From contig NZ_AOLY01000037.1 in the NCBI RefSeq assembly GCF_000336635.1, positions 156,076 through 215,892 on the forward strand: a stretch of DNA of 59,817 nt, read 5' to 3'. Position numbers and translations under genes: made by a program. Numbering within the stretch: the first letter of the stretch is position 1; every line of letters begins with the position of its first letter. A model generated the notes under the pieces. It made no database searches and was not told the DNA's origin. It saw nothing but the letters and a program-made list of their open reading frames with translations. This stretch comes from Haloarcula japonica DSM 6131 (GTDB lineage Archaea > Halobacteriota > Halobacteria > Halobacteriales > Haloarculaceae). Positions 33,544-41,848 of this stretch are shown here, one piece after another.

Positions 33544-34044
33544 TCAGTCGCGAACGCCAGCCGCAACTCGTTGCATTCCTTCGAAGTCGTCGTCGGAGTA
33601 GGCGATGAGTCGCACGTCTGTCAGCGATTCGGGCTGGTACTCGTCGATAACAGTGCAGATGATTCTGATACCCTCCTCGAAGTCGAACCCGGCGATTCCA
33701 CAGCCGATGGCCGGGAGGACTACCGATTCGCAGTTCAGCGCGTCCGCCTCTGCCAGTGCGTTCCGGGTTGCGTCGCGGATGCTCTCGGCGGTTGATTGGC
33801 CGCCCGGCGGCATCGCAGCGGCGTGGATGACGTACTCGGCGTCGAGGTCGTACGCGTCGGTCGTGGCGACACCGCCGAGGTCGACCGGTCCCTTCGCAAC
33901 GGCCTCGTCGTTCAGTCCTGACCCGGCGGCACGCTTGAGCGCCCCGGCGACGCCGGAGCCCATCCGCAGGCTCGTGTTCGCCGCGTTGACCAGTGCGTCC
34001 GCCGACTGTGCAGCGATGTCGCCCTGGATTACCTCGAATTCCAT
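33544..34044 (-). CDS. Macro-domain ADP-ribose-binding protein
   Basis: 166 aa from ATG at 34042-34044. The macro-domain signature is clear: EVIQGDIAAQSADALVNAANTSLRMGSGVAGAL at the N terminus, VIHAAAMP, and VVLPAIGCGIAGFDFEEG for the phosphate-binding loop. Such proteins bind or hydrolyse ADP-ribose derivatives, for example O-acetyl-ADP-ribose made by Sir2 enzymes; a Sir2 gene lies 11 kb away, which is only a loose link. Confidence 0.9.
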   Translation of the reverse strand: MEFEVIQGDIAAQSADALVNAANTSLRMGSGVAGALKRAAGSGLNDEAVAKGPVDLGGVATTDAYDLDAEYVIHAAAMPPGGQSTAESIRDATRNALAEADALNCESVVLPAIGCGIAGFDFEEGIRIICTVIDEYQPESLTDVRLIAYSDDDFEGMQRVAAGVRD

Positions 34045-34163
34045 GCGCGATGCTGGGAGCGGCACGATGAAAGTTTTAGCGCCAACGCGGCCGAACGCCC
34101 TCATTGTCGTCTGTCATCGCGCCCCACAACAGGCAGAAACCCGTCTGGCCCTTACTAACAGAC

Positions 34164-34868
34164 ATGGACCTGCTGACGATGACGTGGCGGGACGTGGGGT
34201 TCATGCACTGGCCGGTCGAGCCCGACATCGTCCAGTCGACGCTGCCGGATGGGCTCGCCGTCGACACGTACGACGGGCAGGCGTGGCTCAGTGTGGTCCC
34301 GTTCCAGATGGCAGACATCAGGCCGCGCGGCAGTCCGATCGGGCGGTCCTTCGGCGAGCTAAATCTCCGGACCTACGTGGTCGCCGACGGGACGCCGGGG
34401 GTGTACTTCTACAACCTCGACGCCGACGACCGGCTCAGCGTGACGCTGGCCCGGCGGCTGTTCCAGTTGTCCTACTACCAGGCGTCGATGCGGGTCCGGA
34501 CCGACGGCGACAGCGTCGAGTTCCGGAGCCGTCGGACCAGTTCGCGGGCACCGCCGGCGGATTTCCACGCCACCTACGAGCCGACTGAGCCGCCGTCGAC
34601 ACCCGAACCGGGCTCGGTGGCGTCGTTCCTGGTGGAACGGTACCGCTTCTACGCCGCGAGCGACGGCGGGACAGTGTATTACGCCGACATCGACCACGAA
34701 CCGTGGCCGCTCCAGCGTGGGCAAGCAGATATCCGGACGAACGGGCTGTTCGCCGCGTCGGGGTTCAACAGGCCCGACGGGGACCCGCTCGTCCACTACT
34801 GCGCCGAGATTCCGGTGACTGCCGGGCGGCTCCACCGACTCGGCGGGGTTGCCCAGTACACTGATTAG
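34164..34868 (+). CDS. DUF2071 (YqjF-like) protein, copy 1
   Basis: 234 aa from the ATG at 34164; an upstream in-frame TTG would overlap the divergent promoter. It begins MDLLTMTWRDVGFMHWPVEPDIVQSTLPDGLAVDTYDGQAW, the DUF2071 pattern, and has FGELNLRTYVV, GVYFYNLDADDRLSVTLARRLFQLSYY and the later DHEPWPLQ. The family is uncharacterised biochemically. Followed after 21 bp by a second, diverged copy. Confidence 0.82.
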   Translation: MDLLTMTWRDVGFMHWPVEPDIVQSTLPDGLAVDTYDGQAWLSVVPFQMADIRPRGSPIGRSFGELNLRTYVVADGTPGVYFYNLDADDRLSVTLARRLFQLSYYQASMRVRTDGDSVEFRSRRTSSRAPPADFHATYEPTEPPSTPEPGSVASFLVERYRFYAASDGGTVYYADIDHEPWPLQRGQADIRTNGLFAASGFNRPDGDPLVHYCAEIPVTAGRLHRLGGVAQYTD

Positions 34869-34889
34869 CGTGTCGGCCCCAGTGAAGAT

Positions 34890-35564
34890 GTGGTCGCCCT
34901 CCGCCCGCTGCAGGTCACGCTGGACGACGTGTGCTTCTGTCACTGGCCAGTCCCCGAGACAGCGGTGCAGTCGGTAGCCCCCGACTGGCTCACCGTTGAG
35001 ACAGCCGACGGCGACGCCTGGGTGTCGGCCGTCGCGGCGACCGTCGACCGCGTTGAGACGTTTGGTATCGAGATCGCTGGGCCGTCTGAGTTGCTCACGG
35101 TTCGGACCTACGTCCGCGGGCCGACCGGCCAGCGCGGGGTCTGCGTACTCGGGCTGTTCGGTGACGACAGGCGGACAGCGACAGCGGTTTCGGAACTGTT
35201 TCGCATCACGGTTGGTGACGCCGTGCCGCGGACGCTCCCGACGGCCGACTGTCGGCGAGTCCTCGACGCCGGCGACCGCCGGCTGTTCGAGTGTCGGTAC
35301 ACAGTCAGTGGTAGCCCAGCGGCGATTCCACCCGACTCGCTGGCCTCTTTTCTCGTCGACCGACAGCGATACTTCACGACCGGCCGCTTCGGGACGCACC
35401 TCGTCGGCAGCGTCAGTCACGACCCGTGGCGACTCGACCGCATTGACGCCACTGTGACCGGCTCTGTACTCCCACTGGTTGACATATCTGTTCGTGAGGT
35501 AGAGCCGTTAGTCCATCACAGTCCTGGGCTTCGAGTTTCGATTGCCCCACCGGTACCGCCCTAG
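34890..35564 (+). CDS. DUF2071 (YqjF-like) protein, diverged tandem copy
   Basis: 224 aa with a GTG start. It aligns with the previous protein along its length (VTLDDVCFCHWPVPETAVQSVAPDWLTVETADGDAWVSAV, LLTVRTYVRG, ASFLVDRQRYFTTGRFGTHLVGSVSHDPW), but many conserved positions differ. In particular the GVYFYNLDADDRLSV segment is GVCVLGLFGDDRRTA. It is a tandem paralogue that has diverged in function or is relaxing. Same operon as copy 1. Confidence 0.75.
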   Translation: MVALRPLQVTLDDVCFCHWPVPETAVQSVAPDWLTVETADGDAWVSAVAATVDRVETFGIEIAGPSELLTVRTYVRGPTGQRGVCVLGLFGDDRRTATAVSELFRITVGDAVPRTLPTADCRRVLDAGDRRLFECRYTVSGSPAAIPPDSLASFLVDRQRYFTTGRFGTHLVGSVSHDPWRLDRIDATVTGSVLPLVDISVREVEPLVHHSPGLRVSIAPPVPP

Positions 35565-35644
35565 CCGGGACCAGCGGGCAACCTAGCTCCCTTGAAATAT
35601 AAGTACGGACAGACCATTGGGGGGATAAGGACCCTGCCGCCCAT

Positions 35645-37030
35645 ATGACATCTGAAAGTAATATACGAACGCTTGTTGTTGACGACAGCGATTTTTTCGC
35701 GGAGATGACCGCTGATACGCTCACGCAACAACACGGCATCGAGTCCGTTGCTGCGAACAGCGCTGCGGAAGCGCTGGAACGGCTCGACGAGGGCGGGTTC
35801 GACTGCGTCGTCAGCGACTACGAAATGCCCGAGATGGACGGGCTGGAACTGCTGGAGGCGATCAGGGAGACGAACCCGTCCATTCCGTTCATTCTCCTTA
35901 CCGGGCGGGGGGACGAAGAGACGGCCAGTGCAGCTATCGCGGCCGGTGTCGCCGACTATCTTCTGAAGCTCGAAGTCGTCGAAGACAAGCAGTACGGCCG
36001 ACTGGCGAACCGGATCGAGAACGTCGTGTCACAGGAACGGACCCGCAGAAAATTCGAGTCGCTGGTCGCGGACTCGCCGGACGGTATCGCCCACCTGACG
36101 ACTGACGGGACCATCCTTTCGGTGAACCCGTCGATGGCAGACTGGCTGGGCGATGACCCCGACGCACTCATCGGCTACACACTGGATGAAGTGATGGACA
36201 GCGAGGTGGCGACCCGGCGTATCGAAGCCGGCCGGAACGCGGTCGAGAACGGTGCCGCGACGCGGACGGAAGACGCCGTCGACGGGCAGCACTACCAGAA
36301 CCAGTTCATCCCCGTCGACAGCCACCGCGAGACCGATACGTTCCAGTTGGTCTCGCGGGACATCACCGAGCGCGTCGAACGCCAGCGCGAACTGGAGCGC
36401 CAGAACGAGCGACTGGAGGAGTTCGCCAGCGTCGTCAGCCACGACCTCCGGAACCCCCTGAACGTCGCTCAGGGCGCGGTGGATCTGCTCACCGAGCCTG
36501 CCGATAGCGAGGACGCCGAACTGGTCGCCAAGATCGACCGGTCCCTGGACCGGATGGGCTGTATCATCGAGGACGTGCTGGCGCTGGCTCGGCAGGGCCG
36601 AACCGTCAATGACCCACAGGAGACGGAGCTATCGACGCTGGCGTCGACTGCCTGGACCTGGATCGAGGCGGAACAGTCGTCAATGTCGGTCCAGTCGAGC
36701 GCGGACCTCGCGGCCGACAGCGGGCGCGTCCAGGACCTGCTGGCGAACCTGTTCCGGAACGCCATCGAACACAACGACGGCGACGTCGAAATCGAGGTCG
36801 GACTGCTGGAATCGCGGAACGGTTTCTACATCGCGGACAACGGCGAAGGTGTCGAGGGCGACGCCGAGGACGTGTTCGAGATGGGCTACTCTTCAACACA
36901 GGACGGAACCGGGTTCGGCCTGGCTATCGTCGAACAGGTCGCCGAGGCCCACGGCTGGGAGGTGTCGCTAACGGACAGCGACAGCGGCGGAGCGCGCTTC
37001 GAGGTGACGGACGTCGAACTACACGACTGA
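35645..37030 (+). CDS. REC-PAS-histidine kinase
   Basis: 461 aa. The receiver domain (1-125) has the acidic pair VVDDSD, the phospho-Asp58 in CVVSDYEMPEMDG, TGRGDEE and K in YLLKLE. A PAS domain (about 140-240) begins LVADSPDGIAHLTTDGTILSVNPSMADWLG. The kinase part has a coiled coil (ERQRELERQNERLEEF), H box VSHDLRNPL with His266, LFRNAIEHNDG, IADNGEGVEG and GTGFGLAIVEQVAEAHGW. With the receiver at the N terminus, it may be controlled by another kinase. Cytoplasmic. An AAATATAAG promoter element lies about 50 nt upstream. Confidence 0.93.
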   Translation: MTSESNIRTLVVDDSDFFAEMTADTLTQQHGIESVAANSAAEALERLDEGGFDCVVSDYEMPEMDGLELLEAIRETNPSIPFILLTGRGDEETASAAIAAGVADYLLKLEVVEDKQYGRLANRIENVVSQERTRRKFESLVADSPDGIAHLTTDGTILSVNPSMADWLGDDPDALIGYTLDEVMDSEVATRRIEAGRNAVENGAATRTEDAVDGQHYQNQFIPVDSHRETDTFQLVSRDITERVERQRELERQNERLEEFASVVSHDLRNPLNVAQGAVDLLTEPADSEDAELVAKIDRSLDRMGCIIEDVLALARQGRTVNDPQETELSTLASTAWTWIEAEQSSMSVQSSADLAADSGRVQDLLANLFRNAIEHNDGDVEIEVGLLESRNGFYIADNGEGVEGDAEDVFEMGYSSTQDGTGFGLAIVEQVAEAHGWEVSLTDSDSGGARFEVTDVELHD

Positions 37031-37066
37031 GACGGACTTTTCACTGGCGGGTTCCGAGTAGTGGTA

Positions 37067-37861
37067 ATGACAGTCGCGGGGGCCATCATCGACTTGGACG
37101 GAACGGTGTACCACGGAGATACGCTGTTGCCGGGCGCGGCGTCGGCAATCGATACATTCAGGCAGCGTGGTTTGGGAATCTGCTTCTTTTCAAACAACCC
37201 CATCCACGACGGGAACGAGTACGTCGAACGGTTGCGGGGTATGGGTATCGATGCCCGCGAGGGCGAGGCCTGTTCCTCCGGTGTCGTCACCCGAGAATAC
37301 CTCAACGGAGCCCACGCGGGGGACAACGTGTTCGTCATCGGAAGCGACCAGCTCCGCAATCTGGTTGCGGGGACGGAGGCACGTCTGATCGAGGACCCTG
37401 CCGAGACTGATGTGTTACTGGCCTCCTGGACGGACGAGTTTCACTACCACGACATGGTCGATGCGCTCCGGGCCGTCCGCGACGACACCGTCTTTCTCGG
37501 GACCGACCCGGACCGGACGTTCCCTGGCGAAGACGGCGACCCGGTTCCCGGTTCCGGGGCGATAATCAACGCCGTCGCCGGCGTCATCGAGCGGGACCCG
37601 GACCGGATACTCGGCAAGCCTTCGGAGATAGCCGTCCAGGCGGCACTGGAACGGCTGGACTGTGCCCCAGAAGACTGTTTCATCATCGGTGACAGGCTGG
37701 AGACGGATATCGCGATGGGCGAGCGGAACGGCATGACAACCGTTCTTGTCCGAACCGGCGTGTCCAACGAGCAGTCGCTGGAGCGGAGCGCCGTGACGCC
37801 CGACTACGTCATCGACTCGTTGGGGGACATCGAAGAGGTGCTTGCGTCGCTGGACGTGTGA
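37067..37861 (+). CDS. HAD-IIA family phosphatase (NagD-like)
   Basis: 264 aa from ATG at 37067. Motif I is AIIDLDGTVYHGD with nucleophile Asp9 and Asp11. SNNP supplies motif II and FIIGDRLETDIAMGERNGMTTVLVRTG the metal-binding motif. The cap domain is of the C2 type (GSDQLRNLVAG.. LASWTDEFHYHDM). These enzymes remove phosphate from small substrates such as p-nitrophenyl phosphate or glycolate phosphate; the true substrate is not evident. Confidence 0.92.
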   Translation: MTVAGAIIDLDGTVYHGDTLLPGAASAIDTFRQRGLGICFFSNNPIHDGNEYVERLRGMGIDAREGEACSSGVVTREYLNGAHAGDNVFVIGSDQLRNLVAGTEARLIEDPAETDVLLASWTDEFHYHDMVDALRAVRDDTVFLGTDPDRTFPGEDGDPVPGSGAIINAVAGVIERDPDRILGKPSEIAVQAALERLDCAPEDCFIIGDRLETDIAMGERNGMTTVLVRTGVSNEQSLERSAVTPDYVIDSLGDIEEVLASLDV

Positions 37862-37927
37862 CACGAAACTGGTAATTCACCTGCGACTTTATTTCGACGG
37901 CGACCGTAGGTGTCAGTGGTGTTTCCA

Positions 37928-38518
37928 ATGGGTAAAGACATCCTCATGATCGTCGGCGATTTCGGTGAAGACTACGAGATAATGGTGCCGTTCCAGGCGC
38001 TGCAAATGGTCGGCCACGAGGTCGACGCGGTGTGTCCCGACAAAGCGGCCGAGGAGACCATCAAGACAGCGATACACGACTTCCGCGGCGACCAGACCTA
38101 CATGGAGTCCCGTGGCCACGACTTCGTCCTGAATGCGACGATGGCCGACGTGACACCCAGCGACTACGACGCACTCGTCGTCCCCGGCGGTCGCGCCCCC
38201 GAGTATCTCCGGACGTACGACGAGGTGCTAGAGGCAGTACAGCACTTCTTTGAGGAGGACAAACCAGTCGCGGCGCTGTGTCACGGCCCGCAGATTCTCG
38301 CCGCTGCCGACGTACTGGACGGCTACGAGATGACGTCGTACCCGGCCTGTCGCGCCGAGTGCGAGGCCGCCGGCTGTTCGTGGGTCGATGAAGTGGTCAC
38401 CGACGGCAACCTCGTCACCGGCCAGGCCTGGCCCGACCATCCCGAGTGGCTCGCGGGGTTCATGGACCTGCTCGGCGACGACGTATCTCACGGCGAGCCG
38501 ATCCCCGCCGACGACTGA
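37928..38518 (+). CDS. DJ-1/PfpI family protein
   Basis: 196 aa from the ATG at 37928. It has the nucleophile elbow VAALCHGPQIL with Cys118 and an acidic partner in GDFGEDYEIM, plus ALVVPGGRAPEYLRTY. Family members act as glyoxalases, deglycases, chaperones or proteases, and the exact activity is disputed. The longer C-terminal part (SYPACRAECEAAGCSWVDEVVTDGNLVTGQAWPDHP) is typical of PfpI-type members, with extra cysteines. A hairpin element follows 60 bp downstream. Confidence 0.9.
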   Translation: MGKDILMIVGDFGEDYEIMVPFQALQMVGHEVDAVCPDKAAEETIKTAIHDFRGDQTYMESRGHDFVLNATMADVTPSDYDALVVPGGRAPEYLRTYDEVLEAVQHFFEEDKPVAALCHGPQILAAADVLDGYEMTSYPACRAECEAAGCSWVDEVVTDGNLVTGQAWPDHPEWLAGFMDLLGDDVSHGEPIPADD

Positions 38519-38577
38519 GGTCACACAGTTTTGGAGGGATTCATAACAAACAAATAACGTGGGCGTTTCTCTCTGTT

Positions 38578-38629
38578 GAGGCGGGTGGGTTCTGGCATAG
38601 TGCACCACTGAGTTCTCCCGCCTCGTTTT
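38578..38629 (+). terminator. Long hairpin with T-tract
   Basis: GAGGCGGG (38578-38585) pairs with CCCGCCTC (38617-38624), enclosing a 31-nt loop that itself holds a small AGTG/CACT hairpin; GTTTTC follows. It could end the PfpI transcript or be part of a small structured RNA. The rest of the 227-bp spacer (38519-38745) shows no coding sequence. Confidence 0.5.
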
Positions 38630-38745
38630 CAACGCTTATAGAAAATAACAGATATCAGTAACTGACTGCGACCACCGGCAGATAGCCGAGTACGTGTCAC
38701 GGTGGCACCAGATTTGTTATGCTGGAGAGAGAACGGTAGCGTACA

Positions 38746-38973
38746 ATGCCCTCCAACACTTCATCGCAAGACCGTGACCGCGGCTGTCCGAAGTGCGGCC
38801 ACACCGGTACCGACGTGGGTAACATCTCGACCACCGGCGGCGGCCTCTCGAAAATGTTCGACATCCAGACCAATCAGTTTCAGGTCGTCACGTGTACGAA
38901 CTGCGGCTACTCGGAGCTATACCGTGACACCGGGTCCGCAGGCAGTGACCTGGCGGATATCTTCCTTGGCTGA
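38746..38973 (+). CDS. Small zinc-ribbon protein
   Basis: 75 aa. It has CPKCG near residue 14 and CTNCGYSELYRD near 50, a two-knuckle zinc ribbon of the nucleic-acid-binding zinc-ribbon type (PF09855-like). The middle GGGLSKMFDIQTNQFQVVTC is conserved in that family from memory. Next gene starts two bases after its stop. Confidence 0.75.
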   Translation: MPSNTSSQDRDRGCPKCGHTGTDVGNISTTGGGLSKMFDIQTNQFQVVTCTNCGYSELYRDTGSAGSDLADIFLG

Positions 38974-38975
38974 CG

Positions 38976-39146
38976 ATGGCCGCCGTGACCGGGCTGTTTC
39001 TCATCGTCGTGTTGCTCGCGGTGGCCGCGCCGCTAGCCCTGTACGCGCTGGTCCGAAGCGAACACGACCAGCGCGTCGAAACGGACCGTGAGACTGCCGA
39101 ACGGCTTGCCCGGCGCGATACGGACGACGACGGCCGAGCCCGGTGA
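38976..39146 (+). CDS. Short single-helix membrane protein
   Basis: 56 aa. It reads MAAVTGLFLIVVLLAVAAPLALYALV, then a charged tail of alternating Arg, Asp and Glu. Its ATG lies two bases after the zinc-ribbon stop, so the two are probably co-transcribed. Codon third positions are GC-rich like its neighbours. It may tether a partner to the membrane; that is inference. Confidence 0.55.
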   Translation: MAAVTGLFLIVVLLAVAAPLALYALVRSEHDQRVETDRETAERLARRDTDDDGRAR

Positions 39147-39306
39147 GTAGCCCGGAGCCGTCTCGTCGAGTGTAGCGGTCAGTCGTTCACACATTGATAC
39201 AGCGATACGAAGGTCCAGAACGGCACAGGTCTCGAATAAACTCCAAACAATGGGGAAGTGTACCGGTGTCGAACCTTTTATCATAACACTCGCACAACGT
39301 CCGACC

Positions 39307-39555
39307 ATGGTTGACAAAGAAGACCTCCGATCACAGTTTGTCGAGGCGTTTGAGGAAGCAGACTACCCGATCTCCAGCCCGATGGATCTCGTTCCGGCGC
39401 TCCCGGGCGGCCCGTCGACGAAGTTCGAGTCCGGCGACTTCTCGATGACAGCGATGGAACTGAATACGAAGCTCGACGGGGAGTTCCCGTACGAGAGTGT
39501 CGATGACTTCGTCGACGATGTCATGGCCTCGCTGGAAGATCAAGACCTCATCTGA
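39307..39555 (+). CDS. MTH865-like small protein
   Basis: 82 aa starting MVDKEDLRSQFVEAF. The order ADYPISSPMDLVPALPGG, then GDFSMTAMEL, then GEFPYESVDDFVDDVM matches the MTH865-like family (EF-hand-like fold, two related halves). Function unknown; also annotated as DUF5789 in haloarchaea. Strongly acidic, soluble. The upstream TTTATCATAA (about 39278-39287) is a good TATA box. Confidence 0.75.
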   Translation: MVDKEDLRSQFVEAFEEADYPISSPMDLVPALPGGPSTKFESGDFSMTAMELNTKLDGEFPYESVDDFVDDVMASLEDQDLI

Positions 39556-39684
39556 GCGGACCACACTGACTCCAGCCGCTGTACCGGTTTCGCGCAATAA
39601 TTCGCGAGATTTCCGGGCGAACGAGTCGGTAGCCGTACCCGCCAGACCCTTGATATTTATCAGGGCAACGTCCCTACTCTGTGT

Positions 39685-39834
39685 ATGGTCGGTTTGCCGG
39701 GGATCGAGACACTCGTTCGGACGTTCGGTCCGTTTCTCATCCCCGCAACGCTGTTTGTTCTGGGTGCCATCGGCTATCTGTTCCTGTGGCTCCTGACCCG
39801 GAACCGGCGCGAAACGTACGCTGCTGACGAGTGA
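39685..39834 (+). CDS. Short single-helix membrane protein
   Basis: 49 aa: a short amphipathic start MVGLPGIETLVRTFGP, a helix FLIPATLFVLGAIGYLFLWLL and a basic-acidic tail TRNRRETYAADE. A clear TATA element (TTGATATTTATCAGG, about 39649-39663) precedes it by 25-30 nt, supporting a real leaderless gene. Function unknown. Confidence 0.55.
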   Translation: MVGLPGIETLVRTFGPFLIPATLFVLGAIGYLFLWLLTRNRRETYAADE

Positions 39835-39893
39835 TGGCGGCCATCCGAATACTGCCGGTGAGTTCAAAGTTGTTGGAATCGCCAATCTTTTGC

Positions 39894-39909
39894 ATTAGAC
39901 TTGTCTAAT
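39894..39909 (+). promoter_or_regulatory. SirR-type operator at the sirR-gdt1 promoter
   Basis: ATTAGAC-TT-GTCTAAT, a 7-bp inverted repeat with 2-nt spacer, ending seven bases before the regulator's ATG and so over the likely transcription start. The same palindrome occurs before the Mn/Zn importer operon (44759-44774). Autorepression is the simplest reading. Confidence 0.7.
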
Positions 39910-39916
39910 TTGGTGT

Positions 39917-40609
39917 ATGCTGAGTGCCAAGATGGAGGATTATCTGAAGGCCATCTATCGTCTTGAGCGGGACGGCGACCCGCCGATTTCCCCCTCTACT
40001 ATCGCCGAGATGCTGGACGTTACGGCACCGACGGTCACCAGTATGGTCGAGAAACTGGCCGACCGCGGGCTGATTGAACGCGAGAAGTACAAGGGCGTGC
40101 GGACGACACCGGAAGGTGAGACAGTAGCACTGGAGATTATTCGCCACCACCGCCTGCTTGAGACGTTTCTCACCGAACAGCTGGGGTACGACTGGGCCGA
40201 GGTCCACGAGGAAGCGGAGGTACTCGAACACCACATCAGCGAGGAGTTCGAGCGTCGGGTCGCGGCCGTCCTCGACGAACCGGAGTTCGACCCCCACGGA
40301 GACCCGATTCCCAGTGACTCGCTCGACCCCATCGATGACGAGTCCGCGACAGCGCTGTCAGAACACAGCGAAGGGGGGCGGGTCGAAGTTGCACGGGTCA
40401 GAGACCGTGACCCCGACGAGCTCACGTACCTCTCCGATGCCGGCATCACGCCGGGGACCGTGTTGACCGTCGAGGAAGTCGCTCCTATCGGGATGGTGAC
40501 CGTCCAGCTAGAGAGCGGGGCGTCAGTGTCGCTCCCGGACCATATCGCCGATGCGATTCAGGTCCGCGCACCGGAGACGCACGGCGAAGACGGAGTGAGC
40601 CAAGCGTGA
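39917..40609 (+). CDS. sirR: DtxR/SirR-family metal-dependent regulator
   Basis: 230 aa. The N-terminal winged helix MLSAKMEDYLKAIYRLERDGDPPISPSTIAEMLDVTAPTVTSMVEKLADRGLIE is characteristic of DtxR/MntR proteins. Metal-site residues sit in HHRLLETFLTEQLGYDWAEVHEEAEVLEHHISEEFERRV. A C-terminal FeoA/SH3-like domain (about 150-220: EVARVRDRDPDELTYLSDAGITPGTVLTVEE) is present. Halobacterium SirR represses Mn uptake genes when Mn is high (established). Its own operator lies in the promoter. Overlaps the next gene by four bases. Confidence 0.92.
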   Translation: MLSAKMEDYLKAIYRLERDGDPPISPSTIAEMLDVTAPTVTSMVEKLADRGLIEREKYKGVRTTPEGETVALEIIRHHRLLETFLTEQLGYDWAEVHEEAEVLEHHISEEFERRVAAVLDEPEFDPHGDPIPSDSLDPIDDESATALSEHSEGGRVEVARVRDRDPDELTYLSDAGITPGTVLTVEEVAPIGMVTVQLESGASVSLPDHIADAIQVRAPETHGEDGVSQA

Positions 40610-41313
40610 GCGACGCGACGTGGCTGACAGTGGTCGCGATAGCGGCCGGTGCACAGCTGGCAGTTCTCCCCGGCGAGAAAGTCCAGTTCATCATCGCCGG
40701 CCTGTCGACGCGATTCAATCCGTTCCTCGTCGTCAGCGCCGCAGGCAGTGCCTTCGCCGGCTGGACGGTGCTTGAGGTCTGGTTTGGCTCCGCAATCACA
40801 TCGCTACTACCCGGTATCGTCCTCGAAAGCCTCACCGCCGGGATGTTCCTGCTGTTCGCGATACTACTGCTCCGCAGCGCTCCGGCAGCCGACGCAGAGC
40901 AACAGGAACCCGCGTCCGGTTTCACCACTGACGGCGGACAGCTAGACGTTCGCGTTCCCGTCGTCGACTGGCAAGTACCGAACAAGCTCGGCGGCTTTCT
41001 ACCCATCTTTGCGATGATGGCCTTCGGCGAGTTCGGCGACAAGACCCAGCTCATTACGATCACGCTCGCCGCGCAGTACAGCGCCCACGCCAGCGCTATC
41101 TGGACCGGCGAGATGCTCGCTATCATTCCGGTGAGCCTCGCCAACGCGCTGTTTTTCCACCGCTTCGCCCACCGGTTTGACCTGCGGAAAGCTCACTTTG
41201 TCGGCGCAGGACTGTTCCTGTTTTTCGCCGCGGACTTCGCCCTGAGCGTGACGATGGGGGTCTCGCTGTGGGAAACGATAGTCTCATCCGTCGCGGCGCA
41301 GGTGGGTGCCTGA
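40606..41313 (+). CDS. GDT1/TMEM165 family (UPF0016) transporter, probable Mn exporter
   Basis: 235 aa with a GTG start inside the GTGA overlap with sirR. Six or so hydrophobic helices form two halves. The second half has the family motif FGEFGDKTQ (ExGDKT) near 141-147, but the first half has LPGEKVQF where a second ExGDKT is expected. Family members move Mn or Ca out of the cytoplasm (yeast Gdt1, bacterial MneA). Coupling to a SirR-type gene supports Mn (inference). Linker between halves is acidic. Confidence 0.85.
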   Translation: MSDATWLTVVAIAAGAQLAVLPGEKVQFIIAGLSTRFNPFLVVSAAGSAFAGWTVLEVWFGSAITSLLPGIVLESLTAGMFLLFAILLLRSAPAADAEQQEPASGFTTDGGQLDVRVPVVDWQVPNKLGGFLPIFAMMAFGEFGDKTQLITITLAAQYSAHASAIWTGEMLAIIPVSLANALFFHRFAHRFDLRKAHFVGAGLFLFFAADFALSVTMGVSLWETIVSSVAAQVGA

Positions 41314-41375
41314 GAATGGTGTAGCTGATTTGAGCGACAGAAGGCTTTTCGAGAACGGCTGAACAGTACTGGGTG

Positions 41376-41774
41376 ATGCCCTCCAGACGTAGCGTCCTCA
41401 CAGCAGGAACACTCCTTGCACTCTCGGGATGTACGGCACTCAGTCCTGCGAGCGCGCGACTCGCCGGCGTACGGCTAACGAACACCGGTTCGGCGACACA
41501 GGAGTTCGAGTTCACCGTCACGGTCGACGGCGAGACGGTGTACGAGGAGACACATACCGTCGGGGCTGCGGAGGACAGCGCAACCGTGGAACTGGACGAT
41601 GCGCTGCCGGACAGACAGGGGACAATAACGATAGCGACGGCCATTGCCGGGACCGATATCTCGGAGGAGACAACGTTCGACGACGACAACTGTTACGACG
41701 TCATTGTTGAGTACACTGGTGACAACGTCGTTCACTGGCAAAGCGGGCACAGCGACTGTGACGCGTTCCACTGA
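41376..41774 (+). CDS. Small Tat-exported lipoprotein
   Basis: 132 aa from ATG at 41376 (a GTG one codon earlier is in frame). The signal MPSRRSVLTAGTLLALSGC has twin Arg and a lipobox LSGC. The mature part is an Ig/beta-sandwich-like domain (LAGVRLTNTGSATQEFEFTVTVDGETVYEETHTV) with a closing DDDNCYDVIVEY and HSDCDAFH, giving two cysteines that could form a disulfide. Similar small lipoproteins are common in haloarchaea; no function assigned. It sits between the exporter and importer genes but I see no metal motif beyond the terminal H and D residues. Confidence 0.65.
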   Translation: MPSRRSVLTAGTLLALSGCTALSPASARLAGVRLTNTGSATQEFEFTVTVDGETVYEETHTVGAAEDSATVELDDALPDRQGTITIATAIAGTDISEETTFDDDNCYDVIVEYTGDNVVHWQSGHSDCDAFH

Positions 41775-41848
41775 CTCGCTCATCGGCCAGCGTTTAGTCG
41801 CTAGCTGTGGCTCACAGTGCGGCCATCGAGCCCAGTCGAGGTCGTCGT

